Shown: positions 1-10,016, numbered from the stretch's first letter. The stretch: 57,364 nt of DNA from Bacillota bacterium (GCA_029961055.1 JASBVM010000011.1:1-57364); one strand, 5' to 3'. A program made the numbers and translations. The notes: generated by a model not told the origin, from the letters alone.

Positions 1-60
1 TGCATGTATGAGGCACGCCGCCAGCGTTCGTCCTGAGCCAGGATCAAACTCTCCACCAAA
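1..60 (-). rRNA. rrs: 16S rRNA, 5' end only (partial)
   Basis: On the minus strand this reads the universal 16S 5' region: AGAGTTTGATCCTGGCTCAG followed by the conserved stretch ending GTGCCTCATACATGCA at the window edge. The gene runs off the left end, so only about 60 nt of the 5' domain is present. The mature 5' end is placed near 60 by analogy with other Firmicutes and may be off by a few bases. The gene points away from oriC, as rRNA operons usually do. Confidence 0.95.
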
Positions 61-201
61 ATCCCTGCTTCTCGCGGAGAGCTCGTCCTTCGCTCTCGCA
101 TTCCTTTCGCTCGCAAGGCTCCTCTCTCGCCCCGCCGGCCGCTTCGCCCTCCACCGCTCCCGCGGCGCCGGACTCCACTCCCGGCGGAGCCTCCCCCTGT
201 G

Positions 202-216
202 CGGTTTTCAAGGACC
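202..216 (-). promoter_or_regulatory. boxA-like antitermination element of the rRNA leader
   Basis: The minus strand reads GGTCCTTGAAAACCG, which resembles the CTTTGAAAAC boxA-type element of Firmicute rRNA leaders bound by NusB-NusE. It lies between the promoter and the 16S start, as expected. Assigned by motif and position only. Confidence 0.5.
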
Positions 217-291
217 AAGCCCGCGCGCCTGGGTTCTCGGCCCGCTCCCGGTCTCCCGGGCATCGTGCCGTCGGCCGGCGCGCAAGTCATG

Positions 292-320
292 AATTTAGTC
301 GCGGTCGATTCGGCTGTCAA
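292..320 (-). promoter_or_regulatory. rRNA operon promoter (TTGACA-N17-TAAATT)
   Basis: On the minus strand a perfect -35 TTGACA (320-315) is separated by exactly 17 nt from TAAATT (297-292). It lies about 230 nt upstream of the 16S 5' end. This is the best sigma-A match in the left arm and fits a strong stable-RNA promoter. Confidence 0.75.
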
Positions 321-549
321 CCTTCGTCTCGCTACCAGCTTCAGGCTCTCCAGCCGGGCCCGACCGCCCGGGCCACCCGCCGGCCCCGCGGCCGGTCGAG
401 CGTCAGCAAGCGACACTCTAGCACCGAAGGCAGGCCGGATCAACCACTCCTTCTGCCTGATCGCGTACGGCGCGCAGGTCGTGCGCATCCTGCACGGCTT
501 CGAGGCCGGGCGGGAATGGTCGCAACGGGTTCCTCGCGCGGAGATGAAT

Positions 550-626
550 TGGCGGTGGCGACGGGACTTGAACCCGCGATCTCCGGTGTGACAGACCGGT
601 ATGTTAACCAGCTACACCACGCCACC
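550..626 (-). tRNA. tRNA-Asp (anticodon GUC)
   Basis: The minus strand folds as a cloverleaf: acceptor GGTGGCG/CGCCACC, anticodon loop CTGTCAC with anticodon GTC, T-loop GGTTCAAGT, and an encoded 3' CCA at 552-550. It is upstream of the rRNA promoter and so probably has its own transcription unit or is read from the salvage operon at 737 and above. Confidence 0.95.
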
Positions 627-736
627 GGGAAAGATAGGCAGAAGGCCTAGCTGTGTGGCCGGCGCTCCGCCAGCGCATGCTGTACCGAGCGCACGCCCCA
701 TGATACACGAGCGGCGCAGCCGGTGCAATTTGTCCT

Positions 737-2203
737 TCAGCCGGCCGAATGCGGTGAGGACGGCCTCCCGCCCACCTCCGCCCGCTCGTCGCCTCGTAGC
801 GCCGGCGACCTTCCGGGGCCGGCGGGCTCCACCGGCGGGAAGGCGCGGGCGGGGAGGAGCAGGTGGTCCAGGAGAAGGGCCACGGCCACGCCGACCACGG
901 TGCCGTTGCCGACCAGGTAGCGCAGCGTGGGAGGGAGCGGTGCCCAGAAGCCTGCCGGGATCTGGGTGGCTCCGACACCCAGGAGCAGCGTGATGCCGAT
1001 GACGAAGCCGTCGCGGGTGGAGAGCGCCAGGCGGGCGTAGTCGCGACTTCCGGCGGCGATCATCTGGGCGTTGGCGGCGAGCAGGGCACCGTAGGCGACA
1101 GGAGGCGGCAGTGCCGAGATCGCCGCGCCGAACCAGGGCAGGAGCGCCAGGATCGCCAGAAGCGCGGCGTGCAGGGCGAAGGGCAGCAGGTCCGCCACCC
1201 CGCTGACGGCGACGAAGCCGACCGAGGTTGTGAAAGGGACCGTCCCCATGGTGCCTCCCAGGCCGGCCAAGGCGGTGCCGACGCCGGTCCAGAGGAGCGC
1301 GCGGTCGGTCTGCCGGCGGGTCGGGCCGCGCCCGGTGAGAAGGCCGATGCCCGCCAGGCTGGCGACCAGGTTGGTGATGACGAAGAGGCCCACCAGAAGC
1401 GAGGTGAGGGTGACGCCGGCGTCGAAGGTGGGGCGTCCCCAGGGGAAGAGAAGCGGTCCGGGTGCGCCGCTTCCTGGGGCGGGCGTCGGCGGGGCGGCAG
1501 GCAGCCAGCCCGCGCGCGTGGCCGCCAACCAGAAGAGCCATCCGCCCGCGGTTCCGATCAGGACGCCGAGGCTGCGCAGGCTTCCTCGCGCACGCAGCGA
1601 GACCAGGACGGTGAGGCCGACGGTGAGGAGGCCGGCGGCGGCTGCGGCGGGGTGGAAGAGGGCGGGCGCGGCGGCGCCGGCGCCCGGGAGGCCCAGGAGG
1701 CCACGCAGGAAGGGGCCGGCCAGCTGGAGGCTGACCAGGATGAGGAAGCTACCCGTGACCGCGGGCGTGAAGAGCCCGAGAAGCCGCGAGAGAAGACCGC
1801 TCGCGCCGAGGACGGCGAGGAGGAGGCCCGCCGCCAGCAGGCCTCCCTCGAGGTCGGCGCGCAGTTGCGCCAGGGGGTGGCCCAGCGCGGGGAAGATCTG
1901 GCCCAGGCTGATCATGGTCGCCCACCAGATGCCGGCCGGCCCCTCCAGCAAGGGGTAGCGGTGGCCCCATAGCGCCTGGAGAAGGGAGGCCAGCCCCGCC
2001 AGGAGGAAGGTCCGGCGGGCCAATTGGGCGACTCCGGCCGCATCCAGGCCGATGGCCTGGCCGACCACCACGGGGACCGCCAGCAGACTGGCCAGGGTGA
2101 AGGCAAGCCATTGGCCGGTGTAGAGTCCGGTCCAGACGGCCCGGGAGAGCCGGCCGGCGGCCAGTCGCCGGGCGATGCCAGCCCGCGGCGAGATCTCTCT
2201 CAC
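737..2203 (-). CDS. NCS2-family nucleobase (uracil/xanthine type) permease
   Basis: A 488-aa integral membrane protein with about 12-14 hydrophobic segments. The late motif TVPFTTSVGFVAVSGVAD corresponds to the NCS2 signature (TxYxENIGxVAVTGVAS in UraA), and PLLEGPAGIWW near residue 60 matches the first conserved loop. It should import a purine or pyrimidine base with a cation; the substrate cannot be told. The GTG start at 2203 overlaps the upstream dipeptidase stop (GTGA), which fixes the start and implies translational coupling. The frame stays open far upstream inside the dipeptidase gene, but that part is a shadow. With tdk it forms a salvage cluster. Confidence 0.85.
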   Translation of the reverse strand: MREISPRAGIARRLAAGRLSRAVWTGLYTGQWLAFTLASLLAVPVVVGQAIGLDAAGVAQLARRTFLLAGLASLLQALWGHRYPLLEGPAGIWWATMISLGQIFPALGHPLAQLRADLEGGLLAAGLLLAVLGASGLLSRLLGLFTPAVTGSFLILVSLQLAGPFLRGLLGLPGAGAAAPALFHPAAAAAGLLTVGLTVLVSLRARGSLRSLGVLIGTAGGWLFWLAATRAGWLPAAPPTPAPGSGAPGPLLFPWGRPTFDAGVTLTSLLVGLFVITNLVASLAGIGLLTGRGPTRRQTDRALLWTGVGTALAGLGGTMGTVPFTTSVGFVAVSGVADLLPFALHAALLAILALLPWFGAAISALPPPVAYGALLAANAQMIAAGSRDYARLALSTRDGFVIGITLLLGVGATQIPAGFWAPLPPTLRYLVGNGTVVGVAVALLLDHLLLPARAFPPVEPAGPGRSPALRGDERAEVGGRPSSPHSAG

Positions 2204-3204
2204 CTGCCCCACACCTGGCGGAAGACGCGCAGGAAGTTGCCGCCGAGGATGGCGGTCACCGCCGCCTCCCCGTAGCCCCTGCGGAGAAGCGCTTCCGTCA
2301 GGGCGGGCAGGCGGGTCACGTCCTCCAGCCCGACCGGCAGCTGCTCCGTGCCGTCGAAGTCCGAGCCGATGCCGACATGCTCGGGCCCCACCAGCGTGAC
2401 CAGGTGGTCGATGTGGGCCACCACGCTCTCCAACGTCGCCGGCGTCCCCGCTTCCTCCGGCACCAGGAAGGCTGGGACGAAGGTGACCCCCACCACCCCT
2501 CCCCGCTGCGCGACCGCGCGCACCTGGTCGTCGCTCAGGTTGCGGGGGTGATCGCAGAGCGCGCGGGCGTTGGAATGGGAGGCGATCACCGGCGGGTCGC
2601 CCTGCTCCAGAAGGTCCCAGAAGCAGCCCTCCGAGAGGTGGGAGACGTCGACCACGATGCCCAGCCGGTGCATGGCGCGGACCGCCTCGCGGCCGGCGGC
2701 GGTCAGGCGGCTCCGGGTCTCGCTCTGGCCGGTGCCGTCGGCGAGGGCGTTGCGCTCGTTCCAAGTCAGGCTGGCCACGCGGACGCCGATCCGGTAGAGG
2801 ACGTCGAGGAGCCCCGGATCGGAGCCGATGGCCTCCAGCCCTTCCATGCTGACGACGCCGGCCACCTTGCCCGCAGCCACTGCGGCGTCGATCTCGCCCG
2901 CGGTGGTCGCCGGGGCCAGGGTGGAAGAAGTGTCCGCGCACTCCTGCCAGAAGATGTGAAGCTTGTGAAGCACCTGGCTGAGCGTCAGACCAGGGTAGCC
3001 GGTGGGCCGTGTCCAGTGCGAGAAGAGGACGACGTCGACGCCGCCTTCCAGGAGGCGAGGCAGGTCGGCGTGACCGGAGTCGGCCCGCTCGCCGAGGTGG
3101 CGCCGTCCGGCCACCACATCCTCCAGAGTATCCTGGTGCGTATCCACCACCACCGCGCGGCGGTGGACCGCGAGTGCCTCCGCATCGATCTCGCTCTCAG
3201 GCAA
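2200..3204 (-). CDS. M19-family (membrane/renal) dipeptidase
   Basis: A zinc dipeptidase of amidohydrolase fold, 334 aa. Visible ligands are HxD in VVDTHQDT (about residue 23), the Glu in SMEGLEAIG, and the histidines in VDVSHLSEGC and VIASHSNARALCDHPRNLSD; HVGIGSDFDG near the C-terminus is typical of M19. These enzymes cleave dipeptides, often with a D- or dehydro-residue, in the cytoplasm of bacteria. The TTG at 3204 is chosen because AAAGGGG lies 8 nt upstream and the length fits the family. A TTG at 3297, overlapping the tdk stop, would add 31 atypical residues. Confidence 0.85.
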   Translation of the reverse strand: MPESEIDAEALAVHRRAVVVDTHQDTLEDVVAGRRHLGERADSGHADLPRLLEGGVDVVLFSHWTRPTGYPGLTLSQVLHKLHIFWQECADTSSTLAPATTAGEIDAAVAAGKVAGVVSMEGLEAIGSDPGLLDVLYRIGVRVASLTWNERNALADGTGQSETRSRLTAAGREAVRAMHRLGIVVDVSHLSEGCFWDLLEQGDPPVIASHSNARALCDHPRNLSDDQVRAVAQRGGVVGVTFVPAFLVPEEAGTPATLESVVAHIDHLVTLVGPEHVGIGSDFDGTEQLPVGLEDVTRLPALTEALLRRGYGEAAVTAILGGNFLRVFRQVWGR

Positions 3205-3289
3205 CGACGGGGCCCCTTTCGTGAGGGGGTGGCGGGCCGCTGGGCACCCGCCTCGGATGCAGGGGTTCGAGCGGCGGGTCCGGCTTCCT

Positions 3290-3856
3290 TCAGGCAAGCT
3301 GGTGGTGCCGGCGGCAGCGTGCCTCGTAGCTCTCGGCGCCGCCGACGGCGATGACGGGTGCGTCCGCCGGCGCGGGCCGTCCGTCGATCAGCCGCTGGGT
3401 GAGGACGGCGGGCTCGCCGCAGACGACGCAGACGGCCTGCAGCTTGGAGACCTCGTCGGCCATGGCCATCAGCTGGGGCATCGGGCCGAAGGGCCGTCCC
3501 GCGAAGTCCATGTCCAGGCCGGCCACGATCACCCGGAGGCCTTGCCTGACGAGCCGCTCGACGACGCCGATCAGGGCCGGCGAGAAGAACTGGGCCTCGT
3601 CGACGCCGACCACCTCGGGCCGCCGGCGATCCGCCAGCTCCAGGAGGAGTTCGCTGCGGTCCGTCGGAAGCGGCTGGGCGTCGAGGCGCTGGCCGTCGTG
3701 GCTGACCACCTGGTCCCGGCCGTAGCGCCAGTCGATGTCGGGCTTGACGAGAAGGACACCCTTCCTGGCGATGATGGCCCGTCGGAGCCGGCGGAGGAGC
3801 TCTTCGCTCTTGCCGGCGAACATGCAGCCCGTGACCACTTCGAGACGCCCGGGCAT
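3290..3856 (-). CDS. tdk: thymidine kinase (type II)
   Basis: Phosphorylates thymidine to dTMP in pyrimidine salvage. The P-loop GCMFAGKSEELL begins near residue 9, DEAQFF supplies the Walker B/catalytic region, and a zinc site is formed by CVVC plus a late C-x-x-H. The 188-aa length is normal. The ATG at 3856 gives the family start MPGRLEVVTG and has GGGGAGGT upstream; an in-frame TTG at 3883 would lie at the likely promoter. The gene is followed by the dipeptidase and the base permease. Confidence 0.93.
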   Translation of the reverse strand: MPGRLEVVTGCMFAGKSEELLRRLRRAIIARKGVLLVKPDIDWRYGRDQVVSHDGQRLDAQPLPTDRSELLLELADRRRPEVVGVDEAQFFSPALIGVVERLVRQGLRVIVAGLDMDFAGRPFGPMPQLMAMADEVSKLQAVCVVCGEPAVLTQRLIDGRPAPADAPVIAVGGAESYEARCRRHHQLA

Positions 3857-3885
3857 CTCGGATGGCGTGACCTCCCCAGGCAACG

Positions 3886-3891
3886 AGTATA
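3886..3891 (-). promoter_or_regulatory. possible -10 element for tdk
   Basis: TATACT on the minus strand, about 30 nt before the tdk ATG. No good -35 is visible, so this is tentative; it does argue against translation starting at the TTG at 3883. Confidence 0.3.
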
Positions 3892-3928
3892 GGCGAGCCG
3901 GGTGGGAACAGCCGGAGCGACCCGAAGA

Positions 3929-3961
3929 CAGGCGCCCCCGCGAACCTGCGGGGGCTGCCTG
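3929..3961 (-). terminator. hairpin after tRNA-Lys, possible terminator
   Basis: A GC-rich stem (GCCCCCGC/GCGGGGGC, extended by CAGGC/GCCTG across a one-base bulge) with a 6-nt loop lies between tRNA-Lys and tdk. On the minus strand it is followed by TCTTCGGG rather than a clean U-tract, so terminator function is only plausible. Confidence 0.4.
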
Positions 3962-4118
3962 AAACGCCTGGCCCTGCTCGATCGTCCTGTTGAGCCTCCG
4001 GAGCTTGGAACCCTGGACGCCCGCGTCGGTGGCTACGGTTTGGCCGCCGTCCCGGCGCGCGGCGGTGCGGCCCCATAGGGGTATGCGCGGCCAACGAGGC
4101 TTCCAGCCTGGCGCAAAG

Positions 4119-4194
4119 TGGTGGGCCCCCAGGGATTCGAACCCTGGACACCCCGATTAAAAGTCGGGTGCTCTGCCAGCTGAGCTAGGGGCCC
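4119..4194 (-). tRNA. tRNA-Lys (anticodon UUU)
   Basis: The minus strand gives a complete cloverleaf: acceptor GGGCCCC/GGGGCCC, D-arm AGCTCAGCTGGCAGAGC, anticodon loop CTTTTAA with TTT, T-arm CAGGGTTCGAACCCTG, and encoded CCA at 4121-4119. It lies 93 nt downstream of the purA stop on the same strand. Confidence 0.96.
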
Positions 4195-4287
4195 GAAAGT
4201 GGTTCCGCCCATGGAGTATCCCGCCCTGCAACCCGGGCGGTCAAGCCGGCGGCCTCCCGCCAGCGACCGTCCGGGGGCCTCGGTTCC

Positions 4288-5595
<1,308 letters not shown>

Positions 5596-5646
5596 TCAGT
5601 TCCCGTTGCTGTAGCTCTGGCCAGTCCCTGCCCGCGCGCCGGGCGT

Positions 5647-6975
5647 TCAGCTCGTCTGCTGGCGGCGGTCGAGGCTGACGAACTTGCCGATCTCCCGCAG
5701 GAAGACGAGCTGGGCGCTCCCGACCGGCCCGTTCCGCTGTTTGGCCAGGATCAGCTCCACCACGTTGCTCGACTCCATCTCGGGGTTCTGGTAGATGAAG
5801 GTGACCACATCGGCGTCCTGCTCGATGGCGCCGGACTCGCGCAGGTCCGAGAGCTGAGGGCGCCGGTCCTGCCGCTGTTCGACCGCGCGGCTCAGCTGCG
5901 AGAGCGCCACCACGGGGACGGAGAGCTCGCGCGCCAGCGATTTGAGGCTCCGGGAGATCTCGGAGATCTCCTGCTGGCGGGACTCGGCCCGCCCTTGCGC
6001 GCGCATCAGCTGCAGGTAGTCGACCACCACCATGCCGATGTTCCGCTCCGCCTTCAGGCGTCGCGCCTTGGCGCGCAGCTCGAGGACGGAGATGTTGGGC
6101 GTGTCGTCGATGTAGATGGGCGCCTCGCTCAGGCGGCCGAGCGCCCGGGAGAGCTTGGGCCAGTCGTCGTCGTTGAGCGTGCCGGTGCGGAGGCGGACCG
6201 ACGGAACCTGCGCCTCGGCGCAGAGGAGACGCTGGGCCAGCTGCTCCTTGGACATCTCCAGGCTGAAGATGGCCACCGGCACCTTGTGGCGCACGGCGGC
6301 GGTGGCCGCCATGTTCAGGCTGAGCGCCGTCTTCCCCTGGGAGGGGCGCGCGGCGACGATGATGAGCTCGGAGGGGTGCCAGCCGGAGGTCAGCCGGTCC
6401 AGGTCCGGAAAGCCGCTCGGTACCCCGATCACCTCGCCGCGGTGCGTGTAGAGCTGTTCGATCTCTTCGAACGTCTTGATGAGCACATCCCGCAGCGGTT
6501 CGTACGACCGGCTCTGGCGCCTCTGCGACACCTGGAAGATCCTGTTCTCGGCCTGGTCGAGAAGAGTCTCCACCTCTTCCCCCGAGTGGAAGACACTGGC
6601 CGAGATCTCGCTCACGGCGGTCAACAGCTGGCGCAGCATCGACTTTTCCTGGACGATGCGCGCGTGGTAGTCCACGTTGGCCGCCGTCGCCACAGAGCTG
6701 GCCAGGGAGGCGAGGTACGGTACGCCGCCGACGCGCTCCAGCTGTCCCTTCCGGCCCAGTTCGTCGGTGAGGGTGATCACGTCCACCGGTTGGCCGCGGT
6801 CGAAGAGGGAGAGCATCGCCTCGTAGATCAGCCGGTGCGCTTCTTTGTAGAAATCTTGCGGCGTCAGCACGACCGCGATGCGGACCAGGGCGTCGTGGTC
6901 CAGCAGCAGGGCGCCCAGGACCTGCTGCTCGGCCTCGATCGCCTGCGGCGGGACGCGGTCGACCGGAACGGCCAT
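5647..6975 (-). CDS. dnaB: replicative DNA helicase DnaB
   Basis: Hexameric 5'-3' helicase at the fork. The N-terminal domain begins PPQAIEAEQQVLGALLLD; the RecA-like domain has Walker A ARPSQGKTALSLNMA near residue 205 and Walker B VVVDYLQLM near 308; the C-terminus carries SGAIEQDADVV. The length of 442 aa is standard and no intein is present. It is 22 nt downstream of rplI. A DciA-type loader candidate is encoded at 23498; no DnaI/DnaC loader gene is visible. Confidence 0.97.
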   Translation of the reverse strand: MAVPVDRVPPQAIEAEQQVLGALLLDHDALVRIAVVLTPQDFYKEAHRLIYEAMLSLFDRGQPVDVITLTDELGRKGQLERVGGVPYLASLASSVATAANVDYHARIVQEKSMLRQLLTAVSEISASVFHSGEEVETLLDQAENRIFQVSQRRQSRSYEPLRDVLIKTFEEIEQLYTHRGEVIGVPSGFPDLDRLTSGWHPSELIIVAARPSQGKTALSLNMAATAAVRHKVPVAIFSLEMSKEQLAQRLLCAEAQVPSVRLRTGTLNDDDWPKLSRALGRLSEAPIYIDDTPNISVLELRAKARRLKAERNIGMVVVDYLQLMRAQGRAESRQQEISEISRSLKSLARELSVPVVALSQLSRAVEQRQDRRPQLSDLRESGAIEQDADVVTFIYQNPEMESSNVVELILAKQRNGPVGSAQLVFLREIGKFVSLDRRQQTS

Positions 6976-6997
6976 CCCCGTCAGCTCCCGGTTCTCG

Positions 6998-7471
6998 TCA
7001 GCTCCCGGCTCCAGCTCCTTCGGCTCCCTCGGCCACGACGTGGACGGTGCACGTGGCCACCACCTGCGGGTGGAGGCGGAGCTCGACCGCGTAGTCGCCG
7101 GCCTGTTTGATCGGCTCGGCCAGGCGGATCTGCCGGCGGTCGACGCGGATGGCCCGCTCCTTCTCCAGTGCGTCGGCGATGTCCGCCGCGGTCACGGAAC
7201 CGAAGAGCTTGCCGTTCTTGCCCACGCGGACGCGCAGCGTCAGCTCGGCTCCCTCCAGCGCTTCCTGCCGCTTGCGCGCCTGCTCCAGCTCGCGCTCGGC
7301 CTGACGGCGGATCCGGTCGCGTGCCTCTTCCAGCTGGCGCAGGGCGCCCTCCGTCGCCTCCACGGCCATGCCGCGTGGCAGCAGGTAGTTCCGCGCATAT
7401 CCGGGCTTGACCTCGACCAGGTCGCCGGCGCCGCCGAGCCCCGCGACCTCTTGTCGGAGAATGACCTTCAT
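6998..7471 (-). CDS. rplI: 50S ribosomal protein L9
   Basis: Starts MKVILRQEVAGLGGAGDLVEVKPGYARNYLLPRG in type, the conserved L9 N-terminal domain that binds 23S rRNA, followed by a long charged helix (about residues 42-75) and the C-terminal domain. The protein is 157 aa, slightly long through a Glu/Gly/Ala-rich tail. The ATG at 7471 overlaps the stop of the upstream DUF2232 gene (ATGA). A much longer open frame continues upstream in this frame but is a shadow of that gene. Confidence 0.95.
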   Translation of the reverse strand: MKVILRQEVAGLGGAGDLVEVKPGYARNYLLPRGMAVEATEGALRQLEEARDRIRRQAERELEQARKRQEALEGAELTLRVRVGKNGKLFGSVTAADIADALEKERAIRVDRRQIRLAEPIKQAGDYAVELRLHPQVVATCTVHVVAEGAEGAGAGS

Positions 7472-8430
7472 CACGACACCCCCGTGCTTCGTCGCATGTG
7501 CACGATCGATTCGAAGAGCCCCAGCCAGACGAGAACCTGGGAAAAGTACGGGTTGACCAGCAGGATGACGAGGATGAGGACCGCCAACCCCTTCGCCAGG
7601 TGCCACCGGCGGAGCCAGAAGTAAGCGAAGGCGGTGCCCTCCACCAGGAAGAGCATCTGCCCGATCAGCACCAGGTTCGCACCCGTGCTGCGCAGCAGGC
7701 CACCGGCCAACCGCTCGGAGGCCAGGCTGAGGACGAAGCCGATCCCCCACAGGCCGACGGTCCAGGTCGGCAGATCCCAGCCGGCGAAAGGCGGCAGGGT
7801 CAGCGGCGGCAGGTCCAGGCGCCTGGCCAGCGGTCCGGCCACCGCCACCAGAAGCAGGGCGTAACCGGCCCCGGCGGCCAGCACCACCCCGGGCAGGAGT
7901 TCGCCCATCAAGAGGTGGAGCTGTTGGCTCAGCTGCCGGGTGGCCTCCTCCACCTGGCCGGCCTGCATGCCGCCGGAGGCCTTGAGCAGGGCGCCCGCTT
8001 CCTCGGCGGACCGGAGCATCTGCTGCGTCAGCTGCGCGAGCAGATCCTGCCCCAGAAAGAGGCGGCTGATGGTCAGGGTGGCCAGCGTGGTCACAACCAT
8101 CCCCACGGCCCCGGCACCGATCACCCACAGAGGATCTCTCCGGCTCTGCCACGCCCAACCCATACCCGCACCGAAGGCGACCAGGTCCAGCCACGTCGCC
8201 ACCGCCCCCAGCGGTCCCGCCACCAGCAAGACCACCAGCGAGGCGACGGTGGCGCTCGCCAGCCCCAGGCGGGGCCCCAGCCGCACGGTGGCCACCAGCG
8301 TGGGCAGCGGGCTGAAGAGGAGCCCGAACAGGCCGACCACCGGGACCCAGCTCCCCGCCAGCACCAGAAGGACGCTCAGAACCGCCAGCAGGACCGCTTC
8401 GACCAGGGAGCGCGTCCTCGTTCCCGTCAT
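7471..8430 (-). CDS. DUF2232 (YybS-like) membrane protein
   Basis: A 319-aa polytopic protein with about 8 hydrophobic stretches and a polar central segment. Its place before rplI matches YybS in Bacillus, a predicted ECF-type S-component-like membrane protein of unknown substrate. The ATG at 8430 is preferred because it lies 5 nt after the MazG-like stop and starts right at the first membrane segment; an upstream start at 8514 would overlap that gene. In Bacillus gdpP usually sits between this gene and rplI; here they overlap directly. Confidence 0.75.
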   Translation of the reverse strand: MTGTRTRSLVEAVLLAVLSVLLVLAGSWVPVVGLFGLLFSPLPTLVATVRLGPRLGLASATVASLVVLLVAGPLGAVATWLDLVAFGAGMGWAWQSRRDPLWVIGAGAVGMVVTTLATLTISRLFLGQDLLAQLTQQMLRSAEEAGALLKASGGMQAGQVEEATRQLSQQLHLLMGELLPGVVLAAGAGYALLLVAVAGPLARRLDLPPLTLPPFAGWDLPTWTVGLWGIGFVLSLASERLAGGLLRSTGANLVLIGQMLFLVEGTAFAYFWLRRWHLAKGLAVLILVILLVNPYFSQVLVWLGLFESIVHMRRSTGVS

Positions 8431-8435
8431 CCCGC

Positions 8436-8804
8436 TCAGCCCCGCGAGGCGCGGCCGGGTGCCGTCTCGTCCGGCGAGCCCGGCCCTCCCGCTCCTGGGC
8501 GCGACTGGAGCCAAACCAGGAGGGCGCTCATATCCCCGTACCAGCGCTCCAGCTCATGAGCGCTGACCACGTTGGCACGGGCCTTGGCCGCCAGCTCCGA
8601 CTCCAGCCGGCCCAGACCCAGCCCCGAGCGGCGCGCCAGGAGCGCCGAGACCAGGATGGTCTCGGCGAGCGCCGTAGCCAGCGACTCGTCGTCGCCGTCC
8701 GTCAGCGCGCGGTGAACGTCGGCCACCGTGCGGATCAACTCCGTGCGCAGCCACTCGATCGCCCTGGCGTTCCGCGCCACATCGACTCCGCCGTCCGCCG
8801 GCAC
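8436..8804 (-). CDS. MazG-like family protein
   Basis: A 122-aa helical protein starting about ARNARAIEWLRTELIRTVADVHRAL, resembling the small MazG-like proteins found beside rpsR in Clostridia. The acidic EExxE metal motif of true MazG pyrophosphohydrolases is not clear, so enzyme activity is uncertain. GTG at 8804 has GAGGAG 8 nt upstream and is preferred to GTG at 8813. It lies 78 nt downstream of rpsR in the same operon. Confidence 0.6.
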   Translation of the reverse strand: MPADGGVDVARNARAIEWLRTELIRTVADVHRALTDGDDESLATALAETILVSALLARRSGLGLGRLESELAAKARANVVSAHELERWYGDMSALLVWLQSRPGAGGPGSPDETAPGRASRG

Positions 8805-8882
8805 CCGCCTCACTCCTCGTCGCAGGGCACCGCCTCCCGTGACCCACGGGGAGAGCGACTCCCTCCTGGTCCAGTGGCCGCC

Positions 8883-9110
8883 TCAGTCGACGACGAAGGG
8901 CAGGAGCGCCATGATCCGGGCGCGCTTGATGGAGCGGGTCAGCTGGCGCTGGTGACGGGCGCAGTTGCCCGTGATCCGGCGCGGCAGGATCTTGCCGCGC
9001 TCGCTCAGGTACCGGCGCAGGCGGCCCACGTCCTTGTAATCGACCATGGCGATCTTGTCGACGCAGAAGTTACAGACTTTCCTGCGGCGACGCCGGTCCT
9101 TCCGTGCCAT
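8883..9110 (-). CDS. rpsR: 30S ribosomal protein S18
   Basis: 75 aa with the typical basic N-terminus and KVCNFC, then the core [22 protein letters not shown] and [18 protein letters not shown]. It binds S6 in the small subunit platform. Encoded with rpsF and ssb in the usual order. Confidence 0.97.
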   Translation of the reverse strand: MARKDRRRRRKVCNFCVDKIAMVDYKDVGRLRRYLSERGKILPRRITGNCARHQRQLTRSIKRARIMALLPFVVD

Positions 9111-9173
9111 CTCTCTCCTCCTCTCACGTCTCTCAGGTCTCTCGACGGCGGTTCGGGACGGGCAGGGACGGGC

Positions 9174-9569
9174 TCAGAAGGGGATGTCGTCCCCTGGGAG
9201 ATCCACCTCGGTGCTGCCTTCCAGCGCCCCCGGCGGGGCCTCCCGGTCGGCGGGGCGATCGAGGAAGCGGACGGTGTCGGCCACCACCTCCGCCACGCGC
9301 CGCTTCTGCCCGTCCTGCGTCTCGTAATTCCGGATCTGGAGCCTCCCGTGGACAGCCACCAGGCGGCCTTTGCTCAGGTGGTTGGCGACCGTCTCGGCCA
9401 GGTGGCGCCAGGTGACGACGTCGATAAAGTCGGTCTCCCGCTCGCCCTGCTGGTTGGTGAACGACCGGTCGACCGCCAGGGTGAAGTTGCAGACCGCCAC
9501 CCCCGTGGGCGTGTAGCGCAGCTCCGGATCCCGGACCAGTCGCCCGATGAGCACCACCACGTTCAACAT
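9174..9569 (-). CDS. ssb: single-stranded DNA-binding protein
   Basis: An OB-fold SSB of 131 aa beginning [20 protein letters not shown], with [20 protein letters not shown] and [17 protein letters not shown], and the acidic C-terminal tail DDIPF that binds replication partners. The linker is short. It lies between rpsF and rpsR, which couples SSB supply to S6/S18 expression. Confidence 0.97.
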   Translation of the reverse strand: MLNVVVLIGRLVRDPELRYTPTGVAVCNFTLAVDRSFTNQQGERETDFIDVVTWRHLAETVANHLSKGRLVAVHGRLQIRNYETQDGQKRRVAEVVADTVRFLDRPADREAPPGALEGSTEVDLPGDDIPF

Positions 9570-9644
9570 GCCGATCCACCTCCGGCTGGCCGCTGGCCGC
9601 GGCCCAAGCGGCCGGCCCAGGCCGTACCGCCCGGTCGGGTCGAC

Positions 9645-9950
9645 CTACTCTCCGTCCTTGCGCACGATCATGTGCCGGAGGACTCCCTCGGTCAGGCGAA
9701 GCTGACGGGAAAGCTCCGCGGGCACGTGCTCCGAGCTCTCGAAGGTCCAGAGCGTGTAGACGCCCTCGGCCCGACCGTCGATCGCATAGGCCAGCCGCCG
9801 CTTGCCCCAGGGATCCGTGCTCTTCAGCTCGCCGCCTTGCTGGGAGATGAGGTGCGTGATGCGCTCCTGGAGAGCCTCTGTCGCTTCCTCGCCGAGCTCG
9901 GGGTCGGTGATCACCATGAGCTCATAGGAATGTGCCAAACCCAACGCCAC
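9645..9950 (-). CDS. rpsF: 30S ribosomal protein S6
   Basis: 101 aa; starts HSYELMVITDPELGEEATEAL and ends with VLRHMIVRKDGE, the usual S6 fold. First gene of the rpsF-ssb-rpsR operon, with AAGGAGGTGGC upstream of the start. A 136-nt leader with a strong hairpin follows its promoter. Confidence 0.96.
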   Translation of the reverse strand: MALGLAHSYELMVITDPELGEEATEALQERITHLISQQGGELKSTDPWGKRRLAYAIDGRAEGVYTLWTFESSEHVPAELSRQLRLTEGVLRHMIVRKDGE

Positions 9951-9968
9951 CTCCTTCCTCGGGCGTGG

Positions 9969-10016
9969 GTACCCGGCGGACCCCGCCGCGGGTGGCGCCG
10001 TGACGGTACCGGGTAC
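9969..10016 (-). promoter_or_regulatory. rpsF leader hairpin, possible S6:S18 autoregulatory element
   Basis: GTACCCGG (minus strand, near 10016) pairs with CCGGGTAC near 9969, enclosing about 32 nt of GC-rich RNA in the rpsF leader just upstream of the ribosome binding site. Many bacterial rpsF leaders carry an S6:S18-binding hairpin. The position fits, but the conserved bulge was not confirmed here. Confidence 0.35.

Larger units (their letters stand above)
61..549 (-). other. rRNA operon leader and promoter region, no protein gene
   Basis: This non-coding stretch separates 16S from tRNA-Asp. On the minus strand it contains the rRNA promoter (292-320), a boxA-like antitermination element (202-216) and the leader up to 16S. 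Short open frames exist on both strands, but none has a convincing ribosome binding site or a recognisable product. Confidence 0.7.
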
